NCBI GenBank assembly: GCA_024516035.1
Contig: CM044967.1
Coordinates: 11,201,592 to 11,265,591, forward strand
Length of the DNA stretch: 64,000 nt
From: Bactericera cockerelli
Taxonomy: Eukaryota; Arthropoda; Insecta; Hemiptera; Triozidae
Reading direction: 5' to 3'
Shown here: in pieces, positions 59,401 to 64,000 of the stretch
How the letters are laid out: each line of letters begins with the position of its first letter
Position numbering within the stretch: the first letter of the stretch is position 1
Made by a program: the position numbers and the translations under genes
Notes under the pieces: generated by a model
Seen by the model: the letters and a program-made list of their open reading frames with translations, nothing else
What the model was told of the DNA's origin: nothing
Database searches by the model: none

Positions 59401-62400
59401 GCTTATGACCACAAATTAAGAAGACTGAGGGTTAAGTGGTAAAAAATGCTTTAAACGATAACCACGCCGGTGGTTGATTTCCACTAAAGAGTATTATTAT
59501 TATTATTGTTGTTGTATACCTAGGTCAGAAATCGGTGGTTTCTTCTTCTTACACTTTGACTTTTCACGTATTAGTTGAGTTTGTATGGTTTCTACACTTA
59601 TACTTCCTCATCTCGAAGCCATTCCTAGCGCCAAGTTTGTTAAGGTCGCCAATGATTGGTGTTGTTTAGCCTGACATGGCTGGTAACGCATCTGTAATGT
59701 CCTCCAGCGAGACGCCTATTGGGCATGAAATAAAAAATCCTTTCTTATTGCACATTCTTTCCAGGCGAATATTATTGCAAAATTTCAATTTGATAAACTT
59801 TACCGTACCAGAGATGTACCGTTTCAGTGAGTAAATGAATTTTATTAATGACTCTGTATATTATAAATAATTCACTGTGTATTTCAGAGTGACGTCCAGT
59901 GAAATAGCCAAATGTATAGAAAAGTTACTACCTGAGCTGCTGACAAAAAGCGGGGATACCATGCCCAGGATACACACGATAGCTATCCATACTATCCTAA
60001 GCCTAGCAGATGCCCCTTCAGTAAGGTATGTAATTAAGGATGATAGAGTGTGAATTCACTTCATCAGATCTCATAATAAGTTAACTTCTAGGATTGTTTT
60101 ACATTGTTTGAATTGTATCAGCCATTATTACCTATATTTGAAGTAGATCTTCATGATTTATTGAACGAACAAAAGGTTTTCAGTTAAATAGGTGGCTGTT
60201 TGTCACGGATTATTAACGTACGCTGATATTGGTATTCATGAGCTTTTTCAACTATGAAGTGCACATTACATAATCACATAAAAATGTTGTCTTGTATAGC
60301 ACATTGCATATAGATTTAAGTGATCAAAAAAATGAAGGCTACATAGTCCTCAGTTTCATGGAAGGATGAGTGTTAGTTTTCAGTATTTGTCAATGGGGGA
60401 CCAAAAAAATCGAAAGAAAAAAATCATTAGTTTTATTTTTCTTACATAACAGTTACGAAGTTTGAACATCTGGCAATATCCGAAGACTTAATATGAACAA
60501 AATATTTACTAGGTATTATTTACCACGGTGACTAACATTATTCAATGGTAGTCACCGTGGTGGAGTGGTGCTGCACACTAGGCTTGCACATACGGTGACT
60601 TGGGTTCGAATACCAGCGGGGTCGGAATTTTTCGTCTACAGAATTTGGATGTTCGAAATCCACTCATAGATGAGTAGATACTTTGATAATGGGCAAATAA
60701 TAAACAAGAATATAGGTATTCTGCGCTCCATCCACCAAAATTGTGATAAGTCTAATAACACAAAGTATACACACTCATTTATTTATTCTTAATGGCCATG
60801 ACTAATCTTATTAACAGTAATCTCTTTACAATGTTGGTCACTTTGTTTTTCCTTGTTATAGAGCTCTCAACATAATTCCGAATAATTTGACGAGGCTTCT
60901 CTCCTCCAACATACATCCAAGAATGGCGCTCAGCAAATTGGAAATGGTGGAACAGTTAATACTGAATCAAGGGATTTCTACTAACAAACAGAGGTGCGTA
61001 TCCCTGGTGCCTAACATTCTTTTCTATAAAAAAAAAAAAAACCAACTCATATGCAGTGGCCAGTGCCGTCTAAAATCATTTTAACCAAACTCTAAAATCA
61101 TTTGAGATAGAAAGCTGAATTTGACATATTTCCGTGCTATTCAGAAGACGACTCAAAAATAATTTGAAACCAATAACCTAAAAATTACGGTCACACAGGA
61201 TCTTTCAGAACCATTTTCTGACTTTATAGACGTTGTTATAGCCAGCTTGGCTACAGCTTGAGAAGTAATGGTCTCTATTCAACTTTAGTTGAAAATTTGA
61301 CTCATTATGAAGCCATATTTCTATGTGCGAGCAACCATCATGAGGACTTTTTCTTTATACGCCATTAAACCCTTGAGGAATTGCAAGCTAGCCTGGCTTG
61401 TTAGGGTTGGTTAGTTTATAGTCCTGTTTATAGTCCTCCAGCGAGACACAGGTCTTCTCGCTGTGAAACGTCCTCCAGCCAGACAAAGACTTCATTTTAA
61501 AGAGGAAGTATTTTTAACCGTTCTCTTGACTATAGTCTGTCCCGGTAGCTCAGTGGTAAAGGCGGCACTCTGTGAGTCCAGAGGTTCCAGAGGTTGTGGG
61601 TTCGAAACCCAGCCGGGACATGACAAGTTATCATCCCATTTGGGATTTTTACCACATGATAATATGTCTCGGGCCTACGGCTGGAATAATGGGACTTTAA
61701 TAGTCCTTATCGGGCAGTATAAATAAGGCGATATTATTATTATTTTTAAACGTTCTCTTAACTATTCTACAACCAATATATTTTCAGTGGCATGACGTGT
61801 CGCACTCTGGCGGAGCTGGGTTGCTCAGGGCTTCATCATCCAGCCGAAGCTGTCCGAAAAGTGGCGGAAAGGATCCTGATTCAGGTGTACAAGGTGAACC
61901 CCCGCCTTGTCAGAAAGCAGCTGCCCCCAGACGATGATGTGACGAGGAGGAACATCTTGTACCGACACTTGATGCAAGAGTTTGAGCAGCTAGATTCCCA
62001 GGTGTGTAGATCTCCATTGGTAAATGTTGGCACGCACCGACCTCAGTAAATTGATCGATGAGGTGGTGGAATTGTAAACTAGAATTCAGTGGTTTGAGTC
62101 CCAATGTCGGTAAAAATTTAGCAGCGTAAGTTTGAGTAGTTGTGACATCACCATAGTGATTAACACATGCAAATATGATAACAGGTAAATGTTGGTATTT
62201 TACGCATCGTCAAAGGCGAAAAACTAGCTTCTAAGACAAGAAAGTAAACTATTGTAGGTATATGTATACTTGTACATACTTACTTTAGTAGGCTAAGACT
62301 AAGATATTATAATTAGCAAAAATATACATAGGTACAAAATAATATAATTGTTAGTATAATTATGAATAGATTTTTTTATATTAATTTGATGAATTACCTG

Positions 62401-63395
62401 GAATAATGAGTTTTCATTGATTTCCTTTCTGCAGAGTAAAGATGACTGGCACTTGGGTGTCAAACTAGTCCGATCCAACAGTGAACGCTCTGGAGCTTTC
62501 TCATCCTTCGCCCCTATCCGGGCTTCCACGAGTGGAGATGTCAACATGCACTCCAGCTCCAACAATGACCAGACAAGCAACTCCACTCCAAGCCACTCGT
62601 CCCAGCAGACCACTGTGAACGGAAACGGTGCTATTCCTATTCTACAGAAGTAAGTTATGAAATAATAATAATAGAAAATCTTATAAGGGCAAAGTTTTAT
62701 AAGTAAAAAGCTATTAAGCCCAGAACTGATACACTCATACACTTCCTGGGTCATTATTTTACAATTGAATAATTAAAATAATAACACTCTTTAATGGTAA
62801 AAAAAAACCGACCTAAGTAGCTTGATCGATGAGGCGGCGGACTTGTAACTTGGAGGTTGGTGGTTCAAGTCCCGGGTTCAGCAAAGATTTAGTACAGCGA
62901 GTTTGAGTAGTTGTGACATCACGAAAGTGATTAACGTAAAAATATGATAACAACAAAAACAAAAATAACACTCTTTAGTGGAAGGTAACAACCAGGCGAG
63001 GTTAATGCTCAAAGCATTTTCTACCACCCAACCGTAGAGCCTTATTATATGTGGTCACAAACTCAAATTATTGAGAAAAAATTCATGGACTGGGTGGCAT
63101 TCGAACCTACGGATTACCAGACTAGCGTGTTAACCACTTCACTACCAGTGCACTATGACATAATTGAAGCCTAAACTCATTGAACTAAAGAGAAATCTAT
63201 TTCAAATTTAAATCGGTAACTCCGCTGATCCGTTGTTGGGATGAATCTATTATTGTCTACTGAAACATCCGACTTCCATTCCACAGGCAATGCATCTTCT
63301 GCCAGATCAAATCGGATCAGTTCTCCGAGGAAGGCCTCAACATTCACTACTGGAAATACTGCCTCATGCTGATGCGATGTGCGCATTGCCAGGAG
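44424..63395 (+). CDS. CEP104: CEP104 (centrosomal protein of 104 kDa), 14 exons, 3' end outside window
   Basis: CEP104 is a microtubule plus-end and ciliary-tip protein needed for cilium structure. Exons: 44424-44457, 48661-48825, 49475-49710, 52141-52314, 54664-54875, 55537-55775, 56055-56195, 56542-56638, 58351-58604, 59888-60025, 60862-60993, 61788-62001, 62435-62649, 63287-63395. The encoded order is an N-terminal jelly-roll domain (about residues 1-155), a coiled coil (about 200-270), a Ser/Pro-rich linker (275-433), a TOG domain (about 434-679), a second Ser/Asn-rich linker and the first zinc-binding module (751-787). Motifs that match the family as I remember it are [39 protein letters not shown] and [18 protein letters not shown]. 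Every junction is GT-AG with matching phase. The vertebrate protein is about 925 residues, so about 140 remain outside. Exon 4 carries an apparent one-base frameshift and exon 9 is partly duplicated. Confidence 0.93.
44738..44903. repeat. About 42-bp tandem repeat, 4 units
   Basis: Units read roughly aaattagaccaggagtctgg followed by ctcgtggactgtaaacag, beginning near 44745, 44786, 44824 and 44868. The last unit is degenerate. In CEP104 intron 1, just left of the 3.2 kb TIR element. Confidence 0.8.
46419..46616. mobile_element. hAT-type MITE, 198 bp, copy 2
   Basis: Same family as 26767-27025: caggcgcggctggtg to ccaccggccgcgccta, with an 8-bp duplication gaacagac (46411-46418, 46617-46624). 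It is shorter internally than copy 1. It is inserted in a cagacata-rich stretch within the larger TIR element of CEP104 intron 1. Confidence 0.9.
47006..47571. mobile_element. Foldback MITE of about 565 bp
   Basis: The left arm (about 47006-47190: aggatccgccagaaaaaagg, agccactcag-like, gaacggat) is the inverse of the right arm (about 47390-47571, ending ggcgggccct). Arms share agattccaaagttgac and gtaatgataaaaa motifs in opposite directions. Nested in the 44963-48171 element. Confidence 0.75.
48661..48825 (+). CDS. CEP104: CEP104 exon 2, jelly-roll domain
   Basis: Acceptor ttgtgtccag, donor gtatgt, entering and leaving in phase 1. It encodes the [18 protein letters not shown] segment followed by an [10 protein letters not shown] strand. 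Both are recognisable in the CEP104 N-terminal domain (APTVSGW and LQLLAHQYMI in the vertebrate protein). Confidence 0.92.
48877..49083 (-). mobile_element. tRNA-derived SINE, family C
   Basis: Full inverse copy from acactctttagtggaaggta to aacttgactaccagtgcac, in CEP104 intron 2 about 50 bp after exon 2. Confidence 0.88.
49166..49290 (+). mobile_element. tRNA-derived SINE, family B, diverged
   Basis: gtcaccgtggccaagtggat, gcgcagtaagctttc and ggggtccactcagaacag. In CEP104 intron 2. Confidence 0.7.
49297..49345. repeat. Quasi-palindromic ctttccttatcctataataaggaaag motif
   Basis: Third copy of the motif, followed by tattgtactcgtcgaaaatc, in CEP104 intron 2. Confidence 0.6.
49475..49710 (+). 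CDS. CEP104: CEP104 exon 3, jelly-roll domain
   Basis: Acceptor tttttttccag, donor gtaatat, leaving in phase 0. It encodes IDLWVGPEE, then [13 protein letters not shown], then FKSRELKAV and finally [16 protein letters not shown]. The SRELK and HPNH...YDQ signatures are characteristic of this family. Confidence 0.95.
49740..50068. repeat. Minisatellite of tctcttatatccagg/tctcttatattcag units
   Basis: About 20 short units of 15-16 bp in CEP104 intron 3, starting after a gtcaaacctggatataagagaactc leader that is the inverse of the unit. Degenerate relatives of the same leader and unit lie at about 1575-1710. Confidence 0.88.
50149..50312 (-). mobile_element. tRNA-derived SINE, family B
   Basis: Inverse copy: ggtcgttactcatacaag, ttacccaggtcaccgtgtgt and gctacaccactagacaacgg. 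In CEP104 intron 3, next to the minisatellite. Confidence 0.78.
50320..51835. other. CEP104 intron 3, no gene recognised
   Basis: AT-rich intron sequence. An 85-codon frame at 51042-51299 has no recognisable domain and does not fit the CEP104 phases. Confidence 0.5.
51838..51957 (-). mobile_element. tRNA-derived SINE, family C, head half
   Basis: Inverse tRNA-like part only (attgggtggtattcgaacca, taaccatttctcgaccacta). In CEP104 intron 3. Confidence 0.72.
52141..52314 (+). CDS. CEP104: CEP104 exon 4, with an apparent 1-nt frameshift
   Basis: Acceptor tgttgcag, donor gtttgt. The start reads [10 protein letters not shown] in the frame set by exon 3, matching the family's VALVAINIIG. The end reads [22 protein letters not shown] one frame over, matching the family and joining exon 5 in phase. 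Between about 52171 and 52230 one base is missing, or two are extra. The exon is 174 nt, while the flanking phases require 3n+1. Frame 0 would stop at a tga at about 52288. A too-small intron cannot explain the shift. An assembly error, a pseudogenising mutation or a polymorphism are the options. Confidence 0.88.
52366..52571 (-). mobile_element. tRNA-derived SINE, family A
   Basis: Full-length inverse copy (gggtttcgaaccc, ctgagctaccgggaca) in CEP104 intron 4, about 190 bp before the LTR element. Confidence 0.92.
52766..52995 (-). repeat. 3' LTR of the gag-only element
   Basis: 230 bp, ends TG...CA as read on the plus strand, identical by eye to the other LTR. It also contains the end of the gag reading frame. 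Confidence 0.92.
52971..53792 (-). CDS. Gag-like protein with an NQP/NQS tetrapeptide tail, 273 aa
   Basis: Residues 15-170 resemble the capsid-like domain of arthropod Gypsy-type gag: [18 protein letters not shown], then [38 protein letters not shown] and [11 protein letters not shown]. After about residue 195 the protein turns into tandem NQP(T/I)NQ(S/P)-type repeats encoded by a ggtt/gatt tetranucleotide array (53028-53210). The stop lies in the 3' LTR. No zinc knuckle is visible; the repeat may have replaced it. The frame is intact, so the gene could be expressed. Confidence 0.85.
   Translation of the reverse strand: MPEENKNNSSAVEVSRVTVKLPEFIQSDPQLWFAMVEGSFTGSGIKADSTKFGYIIPALPSRYATEVKDVILNPPQDKAYDSIKEKLIERLSATQEEKTKQLLEREEIGDRKPSQFLRHLQHLADATVSDSLLKTLWMSRLPKPVQVALAIVKEKNLTELATHADNIAEATRPFVPQVSETSIPRADDILALKNNQPIDQPTNQSINQPINQSTNQPINQPTSQSTNQPINQSTNQPTNQPTNQPANQPTNQPTIQIVISSLAGECVAYAVSY
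53028..53210 (+). repeat. (ggttggttgatt)n coding microsatellite
   Basis: A tetranucleotide array of ggtt and gatt/gact/gctg variants. In minus-strand frame it encodes NQ-rich tetrapeptides fused to the gag domain. It stays in frame throughout because 12-bp groupings are multiples of three. Confidence 0.9.
53880..54109 (-). repeat. 5' LTR of the gag-only element
   Basis: 230 bp, identical by eye to 52766-52995. The acac duplication follows at 54110-54113. It should carry the element's promoter on the minus strand. Confidence 0.92.
54149..54299. mobile_element. 'agcccaattatgaaac' MITE
   Basis: aaagcccaattatgaaacag to ctgtttttataattcggccct, of the same family as 5573-5691. It lies between the LTR element and the head-to-head MITEs. 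A half copy is seen at about 50772-50820. Confidence 0.7.
54321..54573. mobile_element. Two head-to-head 'aattaatagac' MITEs
   Basis: 54321-54440 and 54441-54573 are inverted relative to each other, meeting at ctattagggcggaattaata. Together they make a 250-bp inverted repeat in CEP104 intron 4, ending about 90 bp before exon 5. Confidence 0.83.
54664..54875 (+). CDS. CEP104: CEP104 exon 5, coiled coil
   Basis: Acceptor gctgtttcag, donor gtaaga, leaving in phase 0. It encodes [32 protein letters not shown] and [16 protein letters not shown]. The strongly charged heptad-like pattern matches the paired RYDYAKKLK...GERLG...KEDY..AK.KK helices known after the CEP104 jelly-roll. Confidence 0.95.
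55317..55530 (+). mobile_element. tRNA-derived SINE, family A, abutting exon 6
   Basis: Full-length copy whose (att)n tail runs into the polypyrimidine tract of the CEP104 exon 6 acceptor (ttattattactttcag at 55536). The SINE has therefore supplied or displaced sequence upstream of a splice site. Confidence 0.92.
55537..55775 (+). CDS. CEP104: CEP104 exon 6, linker
   Basis: Acceptor attactttcag directly after a (tta)n SINE tail, donor gtgagt, leaving in phase 2. The product is low-complexity, rich in Ser, Pro and Asn, and is expected to be disordered. It has little conservation of its own; support comes from the open frame and phases that fit exons 5 and 7. Confidence 0.85.
55854..56005 (+). 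mobile_element. tRNA-derived SINE, family A-like, degraded
   Basis: ctggtagctcagtggtcaag, gattcgaaacccagatgggg and a shortened body ending in gggtagttgcattaggcaat. In CEP104 intron 6. Confidence 0.75.
56055..56195 (+). CDS. CEP104: CEP104 exon 7, linker
   Basis: Acceptor ttttttttcag, donor gtaaat, phase 2 in and out. It encodes a basic segment including [15 protein letters not shown] and an acidic YEAYDDRAI. Phase and position fit the linker before the TOG domain. Confidence 0.82.
56542..56638 (+). CDS. CEP104: CEP104 exon 8, end of linker
   Basis: Acceptor ttgattttcag, donor gtgagt, entering in phase 2 and leaving in phase 0. It encodes [21 protein letters not shown]. It is followed in the coding order by [16 protein letters not shown] of exon 9, the start of the TOG helices. 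Confidence 0.82.
56918..57557. mobile_element. Cluster of four or more 'aattaatagac' MITE copies
   Basis: Copies in alternating orientation abut each other (starts near 56918, 56972, 57170, 57234 and 57429, each with gcgccacagaggtatt or its inverse). The cluster fills CEP104 intron 8 and forms several overlapping inverted repeats. Confidence 0.82.
57571..57757 (+). mobile_element. Likely 3' tail of a non-LTR retrotransposon
   Basis: gagattgccataggcaataa then an AT-rich untranslated-like stretch, aataaagcgttgtataataa and a (taa)n end. Tail structure fits a truncated LINE; no coding remains. A related gattgccacaggcaataata piece is at about 52660. Confidence 0.45.
57758..57880. mobile_element. 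Partial 'aattaatagac' MITE
   Basis: Starts inside the core (gtacgcaatccgtgacttag) after a (taa)n tract and ends at aatttcgccctaa, just before the 5' exon-9 duplicate. Confidence 0.75.
57902..57997 (+). pseudogene. Partial upstream duplicate of CEP104 exon 9 (5' 96 nt)
   Basis: It repeats the first 32 codons of exon 9 including the tccacag acceptor. It differs at two silent third positions (gaa/gag, cgc/cgg) and ends abruptly at gaattctgc, with no donor. The following sequence, ttacaatattctag..., is itself a repeat of 56886 onward, so the fragment lies at a tandem segmental duplication junction. If the acceptor were used, the transcript would run into intron sequence. An unresolved second haplotype in the assembly is an equally good explanation. 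Confidence 0.9.
58022..58153. mobile_element. 'aattaatagac' MITE in the second copy of the segmental duplication
   Basis: aaggcgaaattaatagacat to gtcgattaatttcgccctaa, with the same gttatacctctgtgga variant seen at 56925. This shows that 56886 onward and 57998 onward are copies of one segment. Confidence 0.8.
58175..58342 (+). mobile_element. Likely 3' tail of a non-LTR retrotransposon before exon 9
   Basis: A small stem (agagacccatactatactgg gtctct) then AT-rich sequence with tgtacaataaaacacatta and a (tta)n end, stopping eight bases before the exon 9 acceptor. No coding part. Confidence 0.4.
58351..58604 (+). CDS. CEP104: CEP104 exon 9 (complete copy), TOG domain helices
   Basis: Acceptor tgatccacag, donor gtaagt, phase 0 to phase 2. 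It encodes [20 protein letters not shown], then [19 protein letters not shown], then [12 protein letters not shown]: alternating helices of a TOG array. This is the only complete copy of the exon. A 5' fragment lies at 57902-57997 and a 3' fragment at 58698-58804, both differing only at synonymous positions. Confidence 0.93.
58609..58692 (+). mobile_element. tRNA-derived SINE, family C, fragment between exon 9 copies
   Basis: tgtcaagtggttcaggcgct, tggtaatccaggtagcgcag and ttggttcgaatcccacccaa. It lies directly between the donor of exon 9 and the 3' exon fragment. Confidence 0.8.
58698..58804 (+). pseudogene. Partial downstream duplicate of CEP104 exon 9 (3' 107 nt)
   Basis: It repeats the last third of exon 9 from the [10 protein letters not shown] codons to the donor ggag|gtaagc. 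All differences I see (ctc/ctg, aca/acg, gtg/gtc) are silent. It follows a SINE fragment (58609-58690) and precedes a Helitron at 58825. It has no full acceptor context apart from a chance ctacacag inside the coding part. Together with 57902-57997 it makes up most of a second exon copy, lacking about 50 nt in the middle. Confidence 0.9.
58825..59081 (+). mobile_element. Short non-autonomous Helitron, copy 2
   Basis: It is nearly identical to the copy at 13569, with the same TC start after A and hairpin plus CTAG end before T. It is inserted 20 bp downstream of the 3' exon-9 fragment in a CEP104 intron. Confidence 0.87.
59172..59296 (+). mobile_element. tRNA-derived SINE, family C
   Basis: tagttcaggtgttagtgtgg followed by ccaggtagcgcacggatccg and ggttcgaatcccacccaa, with the start of the body. 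Confidence 0.78.
59308..59508 (+). mobile_element. tRNA-derived SINE, family C, near full length
   Basis: tgtcaagtagttaaggtgct, ggttcgaatcccaccaatgc, then body and a (att)n tail after ccactaaagagt. Third family C unit in a row, in CEP104 intron 9. Confidence 0.85.
59888..60025 (+). CDS. CEP104: CEP104 exon 10, TOG domain
   Basis: Acceptor gtatttcag, donor gtatgt, phase 2 in and out. It encodes [20 protein letters not shown], then [20 protein letters not shown]. The LLTKSGDT..R signature is typical of a TOG helix pair in CEP104 (LLTRTGDSSARLR in vertebrates). Confidence 0.94.
60549..60700 (+). mobile_element. tRNA-derived SINE, family B
   Basis: gtcaccgtggtggagtggtg, ctaggcttgcacatacggtg and gggttcgaat (B box), then gtcggaatttttcgtc and tggatgttcgaaatccactc. 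In CEP104 intron 10. Confidence 0.85.
60862..60993 (+). CDS. CEP104: CEP104 exon 11, TOG domain
   Basis: Acceptor ccttgttatag, donor gtgcgt, phase 2 in and out. It encodes [20 protein letters not shown] and [17 protein letters not shown], matching the family's helix pair containing IIPSYLV...LAMSQMGLLARLL. Confidence 0.93.
61538..61747 (+). mobile_element. tRNA-derived SINE, family A, with target duplication
   Basis: Full-length copy flanked by an approximately 22-bp direct repeat (tttttaaccgttctcttgac and tttttaaacgttctcttaac), a long target duplication typical of LINE-driven insertion. It ends about 40 bp before CEP104 exon 12. Confidence 0.92.
61788..62001 (+). CDS. CEP104: CEP104 exon 12, last TOG helices
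   Basis: Acceptor atattttcag, donor gtgtgt, phase 2 to phase 0. It encodes [20 protein letters not shown] and then [21 protein letters not shown]. The LPPDD..TRRN motif is one of the best conserved in CEP104. Confidence 0.96.
62038..62175 (+). mobile_element. tRNA-derived SINE, family D
   Basis: gacctcagtaaattgatcga, then ggtttgagtcccaatgtcgg and gagtagttgtgacatcacca. It begins 36 bp after the donor of CEP104 exon 12. Confidence 0.8.
62435..62649 (+). CDS. CEP104: CEP104 exon 13, Ser/Asn-rich linker
   Basis: Acceptor cctttctgcag, donor gtaagt, phase 0 to phase 2. The product is Ser-, Thr- and Asn-rich and probably disordered. It occupies the place where vertebrate CEP104 has a coiled, acidic linker between the TOG and zinc modules. 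Confidence 0.88.
62809..62950 (+). mobile_element. tRNA-derived SINE, family D
   Basis: gacctaagtagcttgatcga, ggcggacttgtaacttggag, ggttcaagtcccgggttcag and gagtagttgtgacatcacga. In CEP104 intron 13. Confidence 0.85.
62965..63157 (-). mobile_element. tRNA-derived SINE, family C
   Basis: Full inverse copy from acactctttagtggaaggta to cacttcactaccagtgcact, in CEP104 intron 13, following a family D copy. Confidence 0.87.
63287..63395 (+). CDS. CEP104: CEP104 exon 14, first zinc-binding module
   Basis: Acceptor cattccacag, donor gtaagt, phase 2 to phase 0. It encodes [18 protein letters not shown], then HYWKYCLML and RCAHCQE. CxxC, HxxxxC and CxxC ligands are visible. The vertebrate equivalent is the start of the C-terminal zinc-finger array. 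Further exons should lie right of the window. Confidence 0.95.
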
Positions 63396-63502
63396 GTAAG
63401 TGTGGACCTATTATTATTATTATCTAACCTGGTTGCAGGGTTTTCAGTGAAACCCTTACAATTAACACTGCGACCTAATTAGATCTATTGTGACCAGTTG
63501 AT

Positions 63503-63746
63503 TCTTTTTGGTTTTAACGTCCTGACTGAGATAAGATAGTCAGGACGGGGGTTTTTACCCTCCATTCGCTGGGAATCGTACCAGCTACCCACATTAACCT
63601 CACCCAGCCTGGGTAGGGCCGGAAATGCCAGCCTCACGTGTTTGGATGGAACAGAATTTTCGTCGAAAAGTCTGCCCCAACTGGGAGTTGAACTCGGGAA
63701 CTCTGGACTACGGGCAGTAGTCACAACCATTACGCCACGGAGGCTG
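63503..63746 (-). mobile_element. tRNA-derived SINE, family E
   Basis: Inverse copy from tggttttaacgtcctgactg to gtcacaaccattacgccacg gaggctgcc. In CEP104 after exon 14. Confidence 0.85.
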
Positions 63747-63809
63747 CCTATCTTAAGTGTGGACCTATCTTTTCTATGTGTTTGATGATTTGAGTTTACA
63801 AAGGTAAAA

Positions 63810-63925
63810 ACCGACTTCAATAAGTCAGTAGTCCAACAACCTGGACTTGTAACCTGAAGTTCGAGTCCTAAGTTAGCGAACCTTTAGCAAAGCGAGTTTA
63901 AGTAATTTTGATTAACACATTACTA
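63810..63925 (+). mobile_element. tRNA-derived SINE, family D, diverged
   Basis: gacttcaataagtcagtagt, ggacttgtaacctgaagttc and gagtcctaagttagcg, then gcgagtttaagtaattttga. Confidence 0.7.
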
Positions 63926-64000
63926 GAATTACATGATAATTTTTTATATAGATGAAACACTGACTCACTGAATGCTCAATCTTTAGAACGGTAACATACA

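Overview
The window is nuclear DNA from an animal, most likely an arthropod and probably an insect. Genes are split by GT-AG introns, the sequence is AT-rich, and most of it is interspersed repeats: several tRNA-derived SINE families, MITEs, Helitrons and an LTR element. Many neighbours carry taggtacctac-like motifs. The species is not determined; a hemipteran is only a guess.

Three protein-coding loci can be argued for. (1) On the + strand, 14 exons from 44424 to 63395 encode the ciliary-tip protein CEP104. They give about 787 residues: an N-terminal jelly-roll domain, a coiled coil, a TOG array and the first zinc-binding module. The C terminus lies beyond the window. All splice phases agree, except that exon 4 needs a one-base correction, and exon 9 has partial extra copies on both sides. 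(2) On the + strand, four phase-compatible exons (34183-41452) build a 219-residue secreted, proline-rich protein that I do not recognise. (3) On the - strand, two phase-compatible exons (27845 down to 24919) could encode a 121-residue protein with a signal peptide and a single membrane segment. This last model is tentative.

Region by region: 1-24 kb holds repeats and no gene I can support, including a 1.66 kb near-perfect inverted repeat (20428-22087), a hAT MITE inside a tandem repeat (10513-10740) and a short Helitron (13569-13824). 24.9-27.9 kb is the tentative minus-strand gene, with a nested SINE and hAT MITE in its intron. 28-34 kb is intergenic and holds a decayed autonomous Helitron helicase on the - strand with SINEs inserted in it. 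34.2-41.5 kb is the secreted-protein gene. 41.6-42.4 kb is a 45-bp minisatellite framed by inverted 'attccgtcc' repeats. 44.4-63.4 kb is CEP104. Its introns hold a 3.2 kb element with perfect 32-bp terminal inverted repeats, a very young gag-only LTR retrotransposon with two identical 230-bp LTRs, a MITE cluster, a Helitron and many SINEs.

The genes show no obvious functional link. Most of the interest lies in the mobile-element biology, the two unrecognised secreted or membrane proteins, and the rearranged CEP104 exon 9. All homology calls come from reading and remembered family motifs; no search was run.
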